Source: Flavobacterium sp. UBA5153
GTDB taxonomy: Bacteria > Bacteroidota > Bacteroidia > Flavobacteriales > Flavobacteriaceae
NCBI GenBank assembly: GCA_002413745.1
Contig: DHXP01000025.1
Location: 1 to 64,000 of the forward strand
Length of the DNA stretch: 64,000 nt
Direction: 5' to 3'
Shown here: positions 45,257 to 55,203 of the stretch, one piece after another
Layout of the letters: each line of letters starts with the position of its first letter
How positions within the stretch are numbered: the first letter of the stretch is position 1
The notes under the pieces: generated by a model
What the model saw: the letters and a program-made list of their open reading frames with translations, nothing else
Databases searched by the model: none
What the model was told of the DNA's origin: nothing
Program-made: the position numbers and the translations under genes

Positions 45257-47727
45257 ATGAAAACTCATAAAGTGTTGGGGGTTATTATAATTTTTCTATG
45301 TTTTTCATGCAAAGAAAAACAATGGACTACTTCTTTTGATAAAGAAGCGGTTAAGAGAGAAAGTGAGGCGCCGGTTATGGTAACAGGCAAAGAAAGTTCG
45401 ATAGCTAAAGTTTGGATTGATCCAGAGACAGGGCATCGAGTAGAAAAGTTGATTGATAGGGAAGGGGAAAATAAAAGTTTTTATTTTCATAACAATCCCT
45501 TTTTACCAACCAAAGACAAAAAGGGATGGCTAATGGTATTTTATGGGAGTACGCCTAATGGGACACAACTATTTACTGTTGATTTAAAATCAAAGAATAT
45601 CGTTCAAATTACGAATAAATCTGGTGAAAAAAGTGGTGAAATTGTAGGCGTTAAAACACGAAAAGTGTATTATCGAATAAATGACAGTATTTTTTCGACA
45701 CATATTGACACACACAAAACGGCTTTTATCTTTAAATTCCCAACTGACAAAATGGGGTCGATAGCTACCTTAAATGCTGACGAAACAATGCTTGGCGGAG
45801 TTATATCCTCAAAAGAAGAACAAGAGATAGTGAAAAAATATCCAGAGAAAAAAGATTTTTTCGATAGAATTTATGATGCAAAATTAAAACGGACTTTGAT
45901 AACAATTGATGTAAAGACTGGAAATTTAACGGAATTATTCTCTGAAAACGCTTGGTTAAACCACGAGCAATTTTCACCAACAGACCCTAAATTATTCATG
46001 TATTGTCACGAAGGACCTTGGCATAAGGTTGATAGAATATGGGCTATTAATATAGAAACCAAAATGCCCAAATTAATACATAAAAGAACGGTTAATATGG
46101 AAATTGCAGGACATGAATTTTTTAGTCCAGAAGGTAAAACAATTTGGTTTGATCTTCAAATTCCAAGAGGCGAAACGTTTTATTTGGCCGGTAAAAATTT
46201 AGAGAATGGAGAAGAAAAAAGGTACGCATTAAAACGCGATGAATGGTCTATTCATTACAACATAGCACCAGATTTAAAAACCTTTGCCGGTGATGGTGGA
46301 AACGATGGCCAAGTTGCCCATGCCAAAGACGGCCGATGGATTTATCACTTTGTGCCTAACGGAGATCACTTTGAGTCTACAAAACTGGTTAATATGAAAA
46401 ATCATAATTACAAATTAGAACCCAATGTGCATTTTTCTCCTGACGGAAAATGGATTATTTTTAGGGCTAATTTTGAAGGAAATTCTCAGGTCTATGCAGT
46501 AGAAATTGATAAATCAAAACAATAATTTATGTCGATAAAACTTAAAAAACATCATGTCTTTATAATAATAGGCATTCTTTTTTCTTTGCCATCTTTGGCT
46601 CAAAATGTAGCCACAACTTCGCCTTGGCCAGTAATAACAAATACAAATCAGCCTTGGGCTCGCTGGTGGTGGATGGGAAGCGCCGTTGATAAACCCAATC
46701 TTAAAAAAAGTCTTTTAGATTTTCATAAAGCTGGAATAGGCGGTGTTGAAATAACGCCAATTTATGGTGTAAAAGGAGAAGAGAATAATTTTATAGATTA
46801 CCTCTCCCCAAAATGGATGGAAATGTTGGATTATACAATTCACATAGCCGATAGTACCGGTATGCAAGTTGACATGGTGCTGGGTACAGGATGGCCTTAT
46901 GGCGGGCCGCAAGTTACTTTGCCTTATGCAGCCACAAAATTGGTAGTAGAAAAATACAGTGTAAAAAAAGGAGCGAAAATCATTCAGGAAATTAAACCGG
47001 ATAGTACCAAAGAAAAAGTACCTGCCCAACTTTTGTATGTTGTGGCTTATGGCGCCAATGGTTCTTATATTGACCTAACGGATCAATTGGACGGAACGCT
47101 ATTAAAATGGAAAGCAAAAAAAACAGACTATACCATATATGCTGTTTTTAGTGGTAAAACAGGTCAGCAGGTAAAACGCGCAGCGCCAGGAGGTAAAGGA
47201 TACACTTTAGATCATTATTCGGAAGAAGCGCTTAATACTTATGTAGTTCCGTTTGACAAAGCATTCAAAGGTTTTGAAGGGAAAATACGATCCATTTTTA
47301 ATGATAGTTATGAAGTCTATGATACTGATTTTACACCTCAATTCTTTACAGAATTTCAAAATAGAAGAGGATATGATCTTAAAAAACAACTTCCAAAATT
47401 ATTAAGCAAAACTGACACTGAGGTTGATAATAGAATTAAAAGTGATTATCGTGAAACCCTATCCGATTTATTATTGAACCATTTTGATACGCCATGGACG
47501 AATTGGGCACACACTAAAAATTTCAAAACCCGACTTCAAGCGCATGGATCCCCAGGGAATTTGATCGATTTATATGCTTCCGCAGATATTCCGGAATGCG
47601 AAACTTTCGGCTCTATGCCATTTGATATTTCGGGTTTAAGACGAGAAAAACAAGATATTCGCGAAGGCGATGCTGATCCTGCAATGCTTAAATTCTCATC
47701 ATCGGCAGCACATATTTCAGGAAAACC
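44960..47727 (+). repeat. Left arm of a 2.77-kb inverted duplication
   Basis: This arm holds about 300 bases of upstream DNA, the PL22 gene and the first 399 codons of GH106. The same order is present in inverted orientation at 55298-58059. Identity is patchy: roughly three quarters in the upstream part and in PL22 codons 22-60, but about 95% or more further in, with exact runs near 58 bases. Homology stops at GGAAAACC on both sides. Confidence 0.9.
45257..46525 (+). CDS. Oligogalacturonate lyase-like (PL22) lipoprotein, left copy
   Basis: The 422-residue protein has a lipoprotein signal (FLCFSC, Cys18) and a seven-bladed propeller of PD40-like repeats. The blocks WLNHEQFSPTDPKLFMYCHE, then GPWHKVDRIW, GHEFFSPEGKTIWFDLQ and EPNVHFSPDGKWIIF match the pectate lyase 22 family, whose histidines hold a divalent metal. 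It would cut short unsaturated uronides in the periplasm. It is the first gene of the enzyme operon; the GH106 gene starts three bases after its stop. A near-identical second copy is at 56487-57761. Confidence 0.8.
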   Translation: MKTHKVLGVIIIFLCFSCKEKQWTTSFDKEAVKRESEAPVMVTGKESSIAKVWIDPETGHRVEKLIDREGENKSFYFHNNPFLPTKDKKGWLMVFYGSTPNGTQLFTVDLKSKNIVQITNKSGEKSGEIVGVKTRKVYYRINDSIFSTHIDTHKTAFIFKFPTDKMGSIATLNADETMLGGVISSKEEQEIVKKYPEKKDFFDRIYDAKLKRTLITIDVKTGNLTELFSENAWLNHEQFSPTDPKLFMYCHEGPWHKVDRIWAINIETKMPKLIHKRTVNMEIAGHEFFSPEGKTIWFDLQIPRGETFYLAGKNLENGEEKRYALKRDEWSIHYNIAPDLKTFAGDGGNDGQVAHAKDGRWIYHFVPNGDHFESTKLVNMKNHNYKLEPNVHFSPDGKWIIFRANFEGNSQVYAVEIDKSKQ

Positions 47728-49270
47728 ATTGGTTTCTTCAGAGACTTTTACTTGGTTGAGAGATCATTTCAAAATAGCATTATCCCAATGTAAACCTGAA
47801 GCCGAGGAATTGCTTCTCAACGGAATCAACCATATATTTCTTCATGGTTCCACTTATTCGCCAGAAAGAGCAAAATGGCCAGGTTGGAAATTTTATGCTT
47901 CTGGAAATTTTAATGCAACCAATCCAATTTGGGAGGATGCCCCTTCCTTATTTTCGTATATCGCAAATTGTCAGTCAATGCTTCAACAGGGTAAATCGGA
48001 CAATGAAACCTTATTATATTGGCCTATTTATGACACCTGGGATAAGTACCAAGGCGGGACTTTATTTTTTCAGTTTAAAATACATTCCCTTTCAGAATGG
48101 TTAAAAGGAACTTCGTTTTATGACACTGCCAAAAACCTAATATCGAAAGGCTATGGAGTAGATTATATTTCGGATAATTTTATCGCTCAGGCTGAGGTTA
48201 AAGACGGGAAAATAGTTTTGCCCGGAGGAACGTTTAAATCTTTGATTGTTCCTGTTTGCGAAAAAATGCCTTTGGCAACTTTAGAAAAATTGATAGCTTT
48301 GAAAAAAGCTGGAGGAAAAATTATTTTTCAAGGACTTCCAACGTCTGTTCCTGGCTTTTATGAATATGAAGAACAAAACAAAAAATTAGCCGCTTTAATT
48401 GCAGAAAATAAGAATAATGTCCAACCTGTTTCTGATGTTTTCAAAGCGCTAGAAACTGCTGATGTATATCCAGAAACATTGGTAAACACAGGTTTAAAAT
48501 ATATTAGAAGAGCCATTGACGGAGAAAAAACATACTATTTAGTGAATCACACCTCAAAAGTGATCGATGGATTTATTCCGTTAAGAGTTGGCAACAAGGA
48601 AGTGGTGATTTTTGATCCTTTAACTAAAGAATATGGCAATGCTATTGTTCAAAAGAAAGCAGATGTTACCTTGGTAAAACTCCGAATCGAATCCGGTCAA
48701 TCTTTTATTCTTAAAACGGAAGATGTAGCCACGCAGAAGGAATGGAAATATTTTGAAAAATCAGCCGATCCAATTGTTTTAAAAGGGAATTGGGAAATTT
48801 CATTTGATAAAGGAGGACCTCAATTACCTGCGAAGGCTACAATTTCCACTTTAGAATCTTGGACAAAATTAAGCCACGACACCGAAGCATTTTCTGGAAC
48901 CGCCACTTATAATTTGCAATTTGATGCGCCAAAAACAGAAGCCAATAATTGGAGTTTGAATCTTGGTGATGTGCGCGAAAGTGCCGAAGTTTGGTTGAAT
49001 GGAATTTACATTGGAACTGTGTGGTCTAATCCTTTTACAATCAACTTAGGGAAATTGAAAAAAGGAAAAAATACATTGACCGTAAAAGTCACCAATCTTG
49101 GTGCAAACCGAGTTCGCGATATGGAACTTAGAGGGGAAGAATGGAAAATATTTTACGAAATAAATATGGTTGATAAAGATTATAAAAAATTTGATGCGAC
49201 TAAATGGGATCCTACACCATCTGGATTGTTGGGGCCAGTTTCCATTACGCCACTAAAACAAAACAATTAA
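46529..49270 (+). CDS. Alpha-L-rhamnosidase-like glycoside hydrolase (GH106)
   Basis: The 913-residue protein has a signal peptide ending SLPSLAQ, then the GH106 N-terminal pattern RWWWMGSAVDKPNLKKSL and GGVEITPIYGVKGEE, a TIM-barrel part with VDMVLGTGWPYGGPQV, a catalytic-region segment SGKPLVSSETFTWLRDHF, and a C-terminal galactose-binding-like domain (SLNLGDVRESAEVWLNGIY). It would remove terminal rhamnose from pectin-derived oligosaccharides in the periplasm. The first 399 codons lie in the left arm of the inverted duplication, the rest in the unique block. It is 24 bases upstream of GH105. Confidence 0.85.
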   Translation: MSIKLKKHHVFIIIGILFSLPSLAQNVATTSPWPVITNTNQPWARWWWMGSAVDKPNLKKSLLDFHKAGIGGVEITPIYGVKGEENNFIDYLSPKWMEMLDYTIHIADSTGMQVDMVLGTGWPYGGPQVTLPYAATKLVVEKYSVKKGAKIIQEIKPDSTKEKVPAQLLYVVAYGANGSYIDLTDQLDGTLLKWKAKKTDYTIYAVFSGKTGQQVKRAAPGGKGYTLDHYSEEALNTYVVPFDKAFKGFEGKIRSIFNDSYEVYDTDFTPQFFTEFQNRRGYDLKKQLPKLLSKTDTEVDNRIKSDYRETLSDLLLNHFDTPWTNWAHTKNFKTRLQAHGSPGNLIDLYASADIPECETFGSMPFDISGLRREKQDIREGDADPAMLKFSSSAAHISGKPLVSSETFTWLRDHFKIALSQCKPEAEELLLNGINHIFLHGSTYSPERAKWPGWKFYASGNFNATNPIWEDAPSLFSYIANCQSMLQQGKSDNETLLYWPIYDTWDKYQGGTLFFQFKIHSLSEWLKGTSFYDTAKNLISKGYGVDYISDNFIAQAEVKDGKIVLPGGTFKSLIVPVCEKMPLATLEKLIALKKAGGKIIFQGLPTSVPGFYEYEEQNKKLAALIAENKNNVQPVSDVFKALETADVYPETLVNTGLKYIRRAIDGEKTYYLVNHTSKVIDGFIPLRVGNKEVVIFDPLTKEYGNAIVQKKADVTLVKLRIESGQSFILKTEDVATQKEWKYFEKSADPIVLKGNWEISFDKGGPQLPAKATISTLESWTKLSHDTEAFSGTATYNLQFDAPKTEANNWSLNLGDVRESAEVWLNGIYIGTVWSNPFTINLGKLKKGKNTLTVKVTNLGANRVRDMELRGEEWKIFYEINMVDKDYKKFDATKWDPTPSGLLGPVSITPLKQNN

Positions 49271-49294
49271 TTATTAAATAACGATTCCTAAAGA

Positions 49295-50422
49295 ATGAAA
49301 AAGCCACTTTTATTTTTCGCTATATTCCTCCTATATACTGGCACTACAGTGGCACAACAAACATTTGACAGAAACTTGGTGTTGAAACAAATGCAATCGG
49401 CCAATGCGTATTTTATGGATAAATGGCCTGATACCGGAAAAACTATAATCACTAATAAGGAACGTCCCAGCAATATTTGGACGCGTAGTGTGTATTATGA
49501 GGGATTAATGGCATTGCACGAAATTTATCCTAAAGAAGCTTATTATGATTATGCATATTCTTGGGCAGAATTTCATAAATGGGGATTTAATGGCGGGAAT
49601 ACCACCAGAAATGCAGATAATTATTGTGCCGCTCAAACCTACATCGATTTGTATAAGTTAGAACCTGATTCTAAAAAATTGAAGAACACAAAAGCATGTG
49701 TTAATATGCTGTTGAATACGCCTCAATTGGATGATTGGTCATGGATTGATGCCATCCAAATGGGAATGCCTGTTTTTGCAAAACTGGGAGTCTTGGAAAA
49801 AGAGGACAGGTATTTTGAAAAAATGTACGGAATGTACATGTATTCCAGAAATAAACATGGAGACCATGGGCTTTTCAATCCTAAGGACGGTTTATGGTGG
49901 CGGGATGCTAATTTTGACCCACCCTATAAAGAACCTAATGGGGAGGATTGTTACTGGAGTCGCGGTAACGGATGGGTAATTGCTGCCTTGGCAAAAGTGC
50001 TGACAATAATTCCAGAAAATGCTCCACACAGAAAACAGTATGTTTCCGATTTAAAGGCTATGGCCAAAGCGCTGGCATTGGTTCAACGTGAAGATGGTTT
50101 TTGGAACGTAAGTTTACACGATAAAAACAACTTTGGAGAAAAAGAAATGTCTGGAACGGCTTTGTTTGTATATGGTATGGCTTATGGAATCAATAGCGGA
50201 ATATTAGAAAAAGACATCTATTTACCAATTGTAAAAAAAGCATGGAATGCAATGACGGAAAAAGGATTGCATGAAAATGGATTTTTAGGTTATCTTCAGT
50301 CAACTGGTAAAGAACCAAAAGACGGCCAGCCTTTATCGTATGACAAGATTCCTGATTTTGAAGATTATGGATTGGGATGTTTTTTACTGGCAGGATCAGA
50401 AATTTATAAAATGAAATTATAG
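49295..50422 (+). CDS. Unsaturated rhamnogalacturonyl hydrolase-like (GH105)
   Basis: The 375-residue protein has a signal peptide (LLFFAIFLLYTGTTVAQ) and an alpha/alpha-barrel with the GH105 blocks SVYYEGLMALHEIYP, NADNYCAAQTYIDLY, the catalytic-aspartate segment WSWIDAIQMGMPVFA, and YWSRGNGWVIAALAKVL. Such enzymes remove the unsaturated uronic acid made by lyases. Together with the PL22-like lyase and GH106 this points to rhamnogalacturonan-type substrates. It is four bases from the GH2 gene. Confidence 0.9.
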   Translation: MKKPLLFFAIFLLYTGTTVAQQTFDRNLVLKQMQSANAYFMDKWPDTGKTIITNKERPSNIWTRSVYYEGLMALHEIYPKEAYYDYAYSWAEFHKWGFNGGNTTRNADNYCAAQTYIDLYKLEPDSKKLKNTKACVNMLLNTPQLDDWSWIDAIQMGMPVFAKLGVLEKEDRYFEKMYGMYMYSRNKHGDHGLFNPKDGLWWRDANFDPPYKEPNGEDCYWSRGNGWVIAALAKVLTIIPENAPHRKQYVSDLKAMAKALALVQREDGFWNVSLHDKNNFGEKEMSGTALFVYGMAYGINSGILEKDIYLPIVKKAWNAMTEKGLHENGFLGYLQSTGKEPKDGQPLSYDKIPDFEDYGLGCFLLAGSEIYKMKL

Positions 50423-50425
50423 CTA

Positions 50426-53404
50426 ATGATTGAACTCAAAAAAGCCGCTTATTTTTGGTTCTTGTTATTGATCTTTTCAACTTCGTTTTCGCAAGAATTT
50501 GTTAGAAATAAATATAATTTTAACGCGGATTGGAAATTGAAACCGGGAGATTTTCAGGAGGCAAAGAACATTAATTTTGATGATAAAAATTGGGAATCCG
50601 TTACGCTTCCGTATGCTTACAATCAAAAAGAGGCTTTTAAAGTTTCAATTGAAAAACTAACTACAGGAATTGTTTGGTATCGCAAGAAATTTAAATTACC
50701 CAAAGGGATTTCAAATAAAAAAATATTTCTGGAATTTGAAGGAATTCGTCAAGGCGGCGTGATTTATGTTAATGGCAAAGAGGTTGGCGTTCATGAAAAT
50801 GGAGTCATGGCTTTTGGTTTAGATATTAGCGAATTCATAAAGCCATTTCCTTTTCAAAATGTTGTGGCACTTCGTATTGATAATGATTGGAAATACAAAG
50901 AACAAAAAACGGGAACTACTTTTCAATGGAATAACATCAATTTTAATGCAAACTACGGAGGAATTCCAAAGAATGTTTTTCTGCATATTGCCGATAAATT
51001 ATATCAGACTTTGCCCCTGTATTCAAGTCTGGAAACAACAGGGACTTATATTCATGCCACCCAAATTAATATTCCGGAGAAATCAGCCTTAATAACCGCT
51101 GAATCTGAGGTGAAAAATGAATACGCAGTTCCTAAAACTTTTTCGTATCAAGTTGTATTGTTAGATATTAATAAAAATAAGCTAGCTGAATTCTCGGGAG
51201 AAAAAACAACAATTGCTTCAGGTGAAACAAAAATTATTAAAGCCAGTCAACAGGTAAAATCATTACAATTTTGGAGTTGGGGATACGGTTATTTATATAC
51301 CGTAAAAACAATTTTGAAAGTGGACGGAAAAGTTATAGATGAAGTTGAAACCAAAACAGGTTTTCGTAAAACGGAATTTGGAAATGGTGAAGTTAAACTC
51401 AACGACCGTGTTATACAACTCAAAGGATACGGTCAGCGAACGAGTAACGAATGGCCAGCAATAGGAATGTCGGTTCCGGCATGGTTGAGCGATTTTAGCA
51501 ATCAATTAATAGTGGAAGGAAATGGTAATTTAGTGCGATGGATGCACGTTACACCATGGAAACAAGATGTAGAATCCTGCGATAGAGTAGGGTTGATGCA
51601 AGCAATGCCGGCAGGCGATGCCGAAAAAGATGCTAAAGGCGAGCAATGGAATCAGCGTGTAAATCTCATGAAAGATGCCATCATTTATAATCGAAATAAT
51701 CCAAGTATTATCTTTTATGAATGTGGAAATTCAGTCATCAGTGAAGCGCACATGCACGAGATGAAAACAATCCGAAATAGTTTCGATCCTCATGGCGGAA
51801 GAGCGATTGGGGCACGTGAAATGTTGGACAGCCAAGAAGCTGAGTACGGTGGTGAAATGCTTTATGTTAATAAAAGCGCTAAAAAACCATTATGGGCAAT
51901 GGAATATTCCAGGGATGAGGGACTTCGGAAATATTGGGATGAGTATTCTCCTCCTTTTCATAAAGAAGGTGAAGGTCCATTATACAAAGGACAATCCGCA
52001 GAAGACTACAATCATAATCAAGATAAACATGCCATTGAAGACGTAATTCGATGGAATGATTATTATAAAGAACGCCCCGGAACAGGTAAAAGAGTAAGCT
52101 CGGGTGGCGTAAATATTATTTTTTCGGACTCCAATACCCATCACAGAGGAGAAGAAAATTATAGAACCAGTGGCGAAGTGGATGCTATGCGAATTCCGAA
52201 AGATGGTTATTTTGCACACCAAGTTATCTGGGATGGCTGGGTGGATATTGAACACTATCGAACTTATATTTTAGGCCATTGGAATTATTCAGATAAAGTG
52301 ATAAAAAAGGAATATGTAGTTTCAACCGGAGATAAAGTAGAACTTTTTGTAAATGGCAAATCTAAAGGCTTTGGAACAAAAACGAACTCTTTTCTGTTTA
52401 CTTTTGATGCTATTCAATGGGAAGCTGGAACCATAAAAGCAGTGAGTTACAATGCTAAAGGAGAAATTCTCAACGAAGCAACAAAAACTACTTCGGGTGC
52501 TCCTTTTGCCATTAAACTAACTCCGCATACAAATCCCAACGGAGTGTTAGCGGATGGTGCCGACGTGGCTCTGGTAGATGTGGAAGTTGTTGATAAAAAA
52601 GGCATTCGCTGTCCTACTAACAATGCGATGATTAATTTCTCTCTAACAGGAGAAGCTACTTGGTTAGGAGGAATTGCTCAAGGACCAGACAATTATATTC
52701 TTTCGAAAAATTTGCCTGTAGAAAATGGAGTAAATAGAATTATGATACAATCGACCCCGAAAGCTGGAGAAATACACATTTCTGCAAAATCTGAAGGATT
52801 ACAATCGTCAGAAATAGTCCTGAATACCAATGCGATTGCAACAGAAAATGGACTTTCTAAACAAATTCCTGAAGCCGATTTAGCATCAAATTTAAAAAAA
52901 GGTCCAACTCCAGAAACAGCTTCTTATACCAAGAAAAGAAATCCTGTTTTTATTGTAAATGCCAACGCATTAGCTAATAATGCTGATGCGTATAAAAGTT
53001 ATGATGATAATGAACTTACGGAATGGAGAAATGATGGGAGGATAAGTACGGGTCAAATTACCTATACTTTAGACAAGCCATCGGTGATAAATGAATGTGT
53101 GGTTAAATTAACAGGTTGGAGAACCAAGAGTTATCCTATTCGGATTTTGGCTGATGGTAAAGAAGTATTTAATGGGAATACAGAACAAAGTTTGGGATAT
53201 ATCATATTAACTTTAAAACCCGTTTTAGCAAAACAAATAACTATTGAACTAACAGGAATCAATTCAGAAAAAAATGCTTTTGACAAAATTACTGAAGTAG
53301 ATCCAACAAAAGAATTAGATTTGTTCAAAGATAAAACAGCAGTCGATGCAAAAGGTCAGTTGCGAATAGTTGAAATAGAATTTTATGAAAAACAAGATGA
53401 ATAA
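50426..53404 (+). CDS. Glycoside hydrolase family 2 with DUF4982-like and discoidin-like C-terminal domains
   Basis: The 992-residue exported protein has a sugar-binding GH2 N-domain (TTGIVWYRKKFKLPKG), an Ig-like domain, a TIM barrel, a segment like DUF4982 (VELFVNGKSKGFGTKTNSF) and a C-terminal F5/8-type domain (near residue 870 on). The usual acid/base motif N-E appears as YECGNS, so the Glu lies before the N and not after it. The nucleophile candidate is in AMEYSRDEG. It probably acts as beta-galactosidase or glucuronidase on pectin side chains. It overlaps the next gene by 20 bases. Confidence 0.82.
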   Translation: MIELKKAAYFWFLLLIFSTSFSQEFVRNKYNFNADWKLKPGDFQEAKNINFDDKNWESVTLPYAYNQKEAFKVSIEKLTTGIVWYRKKFKLPKGISNKKIFLEFEGIRQGGVIYVNGKEVGVHENGVMAFGLDISEFIKPFPFQNVVALRIDNDWKYKEQKTGTTFQWNNINFNANYGGIPKNVFLHIADKLYQTLPLYSSLETTGTYIHATQINIPEKSALITAESEVKNEYAVPKTFSYQVVLLDINKNKLAEFSGEKTTIASGETKIIKASQQVKSLQFWSWGYGYLYTVKTILKVDGKVIDEVETKTGFRKTEFGNGEVKLNDRVIQLKGYGQRTSNEWPAIGMSVPAWLSDFSNQLIVEGNGNLVRWMHVTPWKQDVESCDRVGLMQAMPAGDAEKDAKGEQWNQRVNLMKDAIIYNRNNPSIIFYECGNSVISEAHMHEMKTIRNSFDPHGGRAIGAREMLDSQEAEYGGEMLYVNKSAKKPLWAMEYSRDEGLRKYWDEYSPPFHKEGEGPLYKGQSAEDYNHNQDKHAIEDVIRWNDYYKERPGTGKRVSSGGVNIIFSDSNTHHRGEENYRTSGEVDAMRIPKDGYFAHQVIWDGWVDIEHYRTYILGHWNYSDKVIKKEYVVSTGDKVELFVNGKSKGFGTKTNSFLFTFDAIQWEAGTIKAVSYNAKGEILNEATKTTSGAPFAIKLTPHTNPNGVLADGADVALVDVEVVDKKGIRCPTNNAMINFSLTGEATWLGGIAQGPDNYILSKNLPVENGVNRIMIQSTPKAGEIHISAKSEGLQSSEIVLNTNAIATENGLSKQIPEADLASNLKKGPTPETASYTKKRNPVFIVNANALANNADAYKSYDDNELTEWRNDGRISTGQITYTLDKPSVINECVVKLTGWRTKSYPIRILADGKEVFNGNTEQSLGYIILTLKPVLAKQITIELTGINSEKNAFDKITEVDPTKELDLFKDKTAVDAKGQLRIVEIEFYEKQDE

Positions 53405-55193
53405 TATCAGTGGCATTAAATTAGTGTTGATTTTTTTATGTTTTGGATTTACTTCCACAATTTTTTCCCAAAATAAGGAGATTCCCTTATGGGATAAAAT
53501 ACCGGGGGCTATTCATTCTACAGATTACAAAGAAGAAGTTTCGTATGAAACCGATGGAATTGTAAAAGGATTCGGTAAAGTTTCCGAGCCCACCCTTTCT
53601 ATTTTTTTGGCAGATCAGGAAAAATCCAATGGCGCCGCCGTAATTATTTGTCCGGGAGGGGGTTATTCGCATTTGGCAATCAATAAGGAAGGCTATAAGG
53701 TGGCAAAGTGGTTCAATAGTTTAGGAATTTCGGCTTTTGTGTTAAAGTATCGAATGCCCAGTGATATCACGATGCAAAACAAGGAAATCGGACCTTTGCA
53801 AGATGGGCAGGAAGCGATACGAGTACTCCGTCGCAATGCCATAAAATGGAAGCTGAATCCCAATAAAATAGGAATTATGGGATTTTCGGCAGGAGGACAT
53901 TTAGCGGCTACTTTATCGACTCAATATAACGAAAAGACGTATGTTGCTAAAGATACTATCAGTGCTCGCCCAAATTTTTCTATCCTTATTTACCCCGTAA
54001 TTTCAATGGAAGACGGAATTACGCATATTGGTTCAAAAAAATATCTTTTGGGAGATAATCCCAGCAAGGATATGATTGAAAAATATTCGATTGACAAACA
54101 GGTTATCAATGCTACGCCAAAAACATTTTTAGTCCAAGCCACTGATGACAAAACGGTGCCAGTTGAGAATAGCATCAATTATTATTTGGCATTAAAACAA
54201 CATCATATTCCAGTCGAAATGCATATCTATGAAAGTGGAGGACATGGTTTTGGTTTAGGCACAGAAGGAACCAATAAAGACTGGCCAAAAGCTTGTGAAA
54301 AATGGTTGGATACAAACGGATATATTCAAAAACATGAAGGATATATTTTCTCCTATTTTAAAGGAAATGGCGAAGATGGTTTACACTTAGCCTATAGTGA
54401 CGATGGATATCAATGGAAAGCTTTAAAAAATGACACTCCTTTTTTAACTCCTGAAGTAGGGAAAGATAAATTAATGAGAGATCCTTGCATCATAAAAGGA
54501 GGTGATGGAATATACCACATGGTGTGGACGGTAAGTTGGACGGATAAGGGAATAGGGTATGCATCCTCAAAAGATTTGATCCATTGGTCCAAACAGGAAT
54601 TTATTCCCGTTATGGCCTATGAGAAAAATACACGGAATACTTGGGCTCCTGAAATAACCTATGACAGTGAAGAAAATAATTATATGATCTATTGGGCGTC
54701 CACTATAGAGGGGAAGTTTCCAGAGACCAAGTCAGATGATGAAAAAGGATACAATCATAGGATTTATTATACGACTACGAAAGATTTTAAAGATTTTGCC
54801 CCGACTAAATTACTTTATGAGCCTGGTTTTAATGTGATAGACGCCACGATCTTAAAACAAGATAAGGGGTTTGTCATGTTTTTAAAGGACGAGACGCGTA
54901 ATCCCGTAGAGAAAAATATAAAAATAGCTTATAGTGAAAATTTGACGGGACCCTATAGTAAAGCCAGTGACCCTATTACGGGCGATTATTGGGCAGAAGG
55001 GCCTACCGCTACCAAAATAGATGGAGATTGGGTAGTTTACTTTGATAAATATACCGAGAAAAAATATGGTGCCGTAAAAGAAACGGCAAATGGTTGGAAG
55101 GATATTTCCGAAAAGATCAATTTTCCCTTGGGAACCCGTCACGGTAGTGTTTTGAGGGTTTCGGCAGCAGTGCTTTCTCAATTAAAAGAATAA
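53385..55193 (+). CDS. Two-domain enzyme: alpha/beta-hydrolase esterase fused to GH43-like hydrolase
   Basis: The 602-residue exported protein has an N-terminal esterase domain (about residues 35-305) with the oxyanion motif PGGGYSHLA, nucleophile GFSAGGHLA and the histidine in GGHGFGLG. From about 315 a five-bladed GH43-like domain follows with RDPCII, NTWAPEITYD and DYWAEGPTATKI, which give the Asp, Asp and Glu of the family. The fusion would couple removal of acetyl groups with cleavage of an arabinose- or galactose-type side chain. It ends the enzyme operon; 104 bases later the right arm of the inverted duplication begins. Confidence 0.83.
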   Translation: MKNKMNNISGIKLVLIFLCFGFTSTIFSQNKEIPLWDKIPGAIHSTDYKEEVSYETDGIVKGFGKVSEPTLSIFLADQEKSNGAAVIICPGGGYSHLAINKEGYKVAKWFNSLGISAFVLKYRMPSDITMQNKEIGPLQDGQEAIRVLRRNAIKWKLNPNKIGIMGFSAGGHLAATLSTQYNEKTYVAKDTISARPNFSILIYPVISMEDGITHIGSKKYLLGDNPSKDMIEKYSIDKQVINATPKTFLVQATDDKTVPVENSINYYLALKQHHIPVEMHIYESGGHGFGLGTEGTNKDWPKACEKWLDTNGYIQKHEGYIFSYFKGNGEDGLHLAYSDDGYQWKALKNDTPFLTPEVGKDKLMRDPCIIKGGDGIYHMVWTVSWTDKGIGYASSKDLIHWSKQEFIPVMAYEKNTRNTWAPEITYDSEENNYMIYWASTIEGKFPETKSDDEKGYNHRIYYTTTKDFKDFAPTKLLYEPGFNVIDATILKQDKGFVMFLKDETRNPVEKNIKIAYSENLTGPYSKASDPITGDYWAEGPTATKIDGDWVVYFDKYTEKKYGAVKETANGWKDISEKINFPLGTRHGSVLRVSAAVLSQLKE

Positions 55194-55203
55194 TCGTTTC
55201 ATA

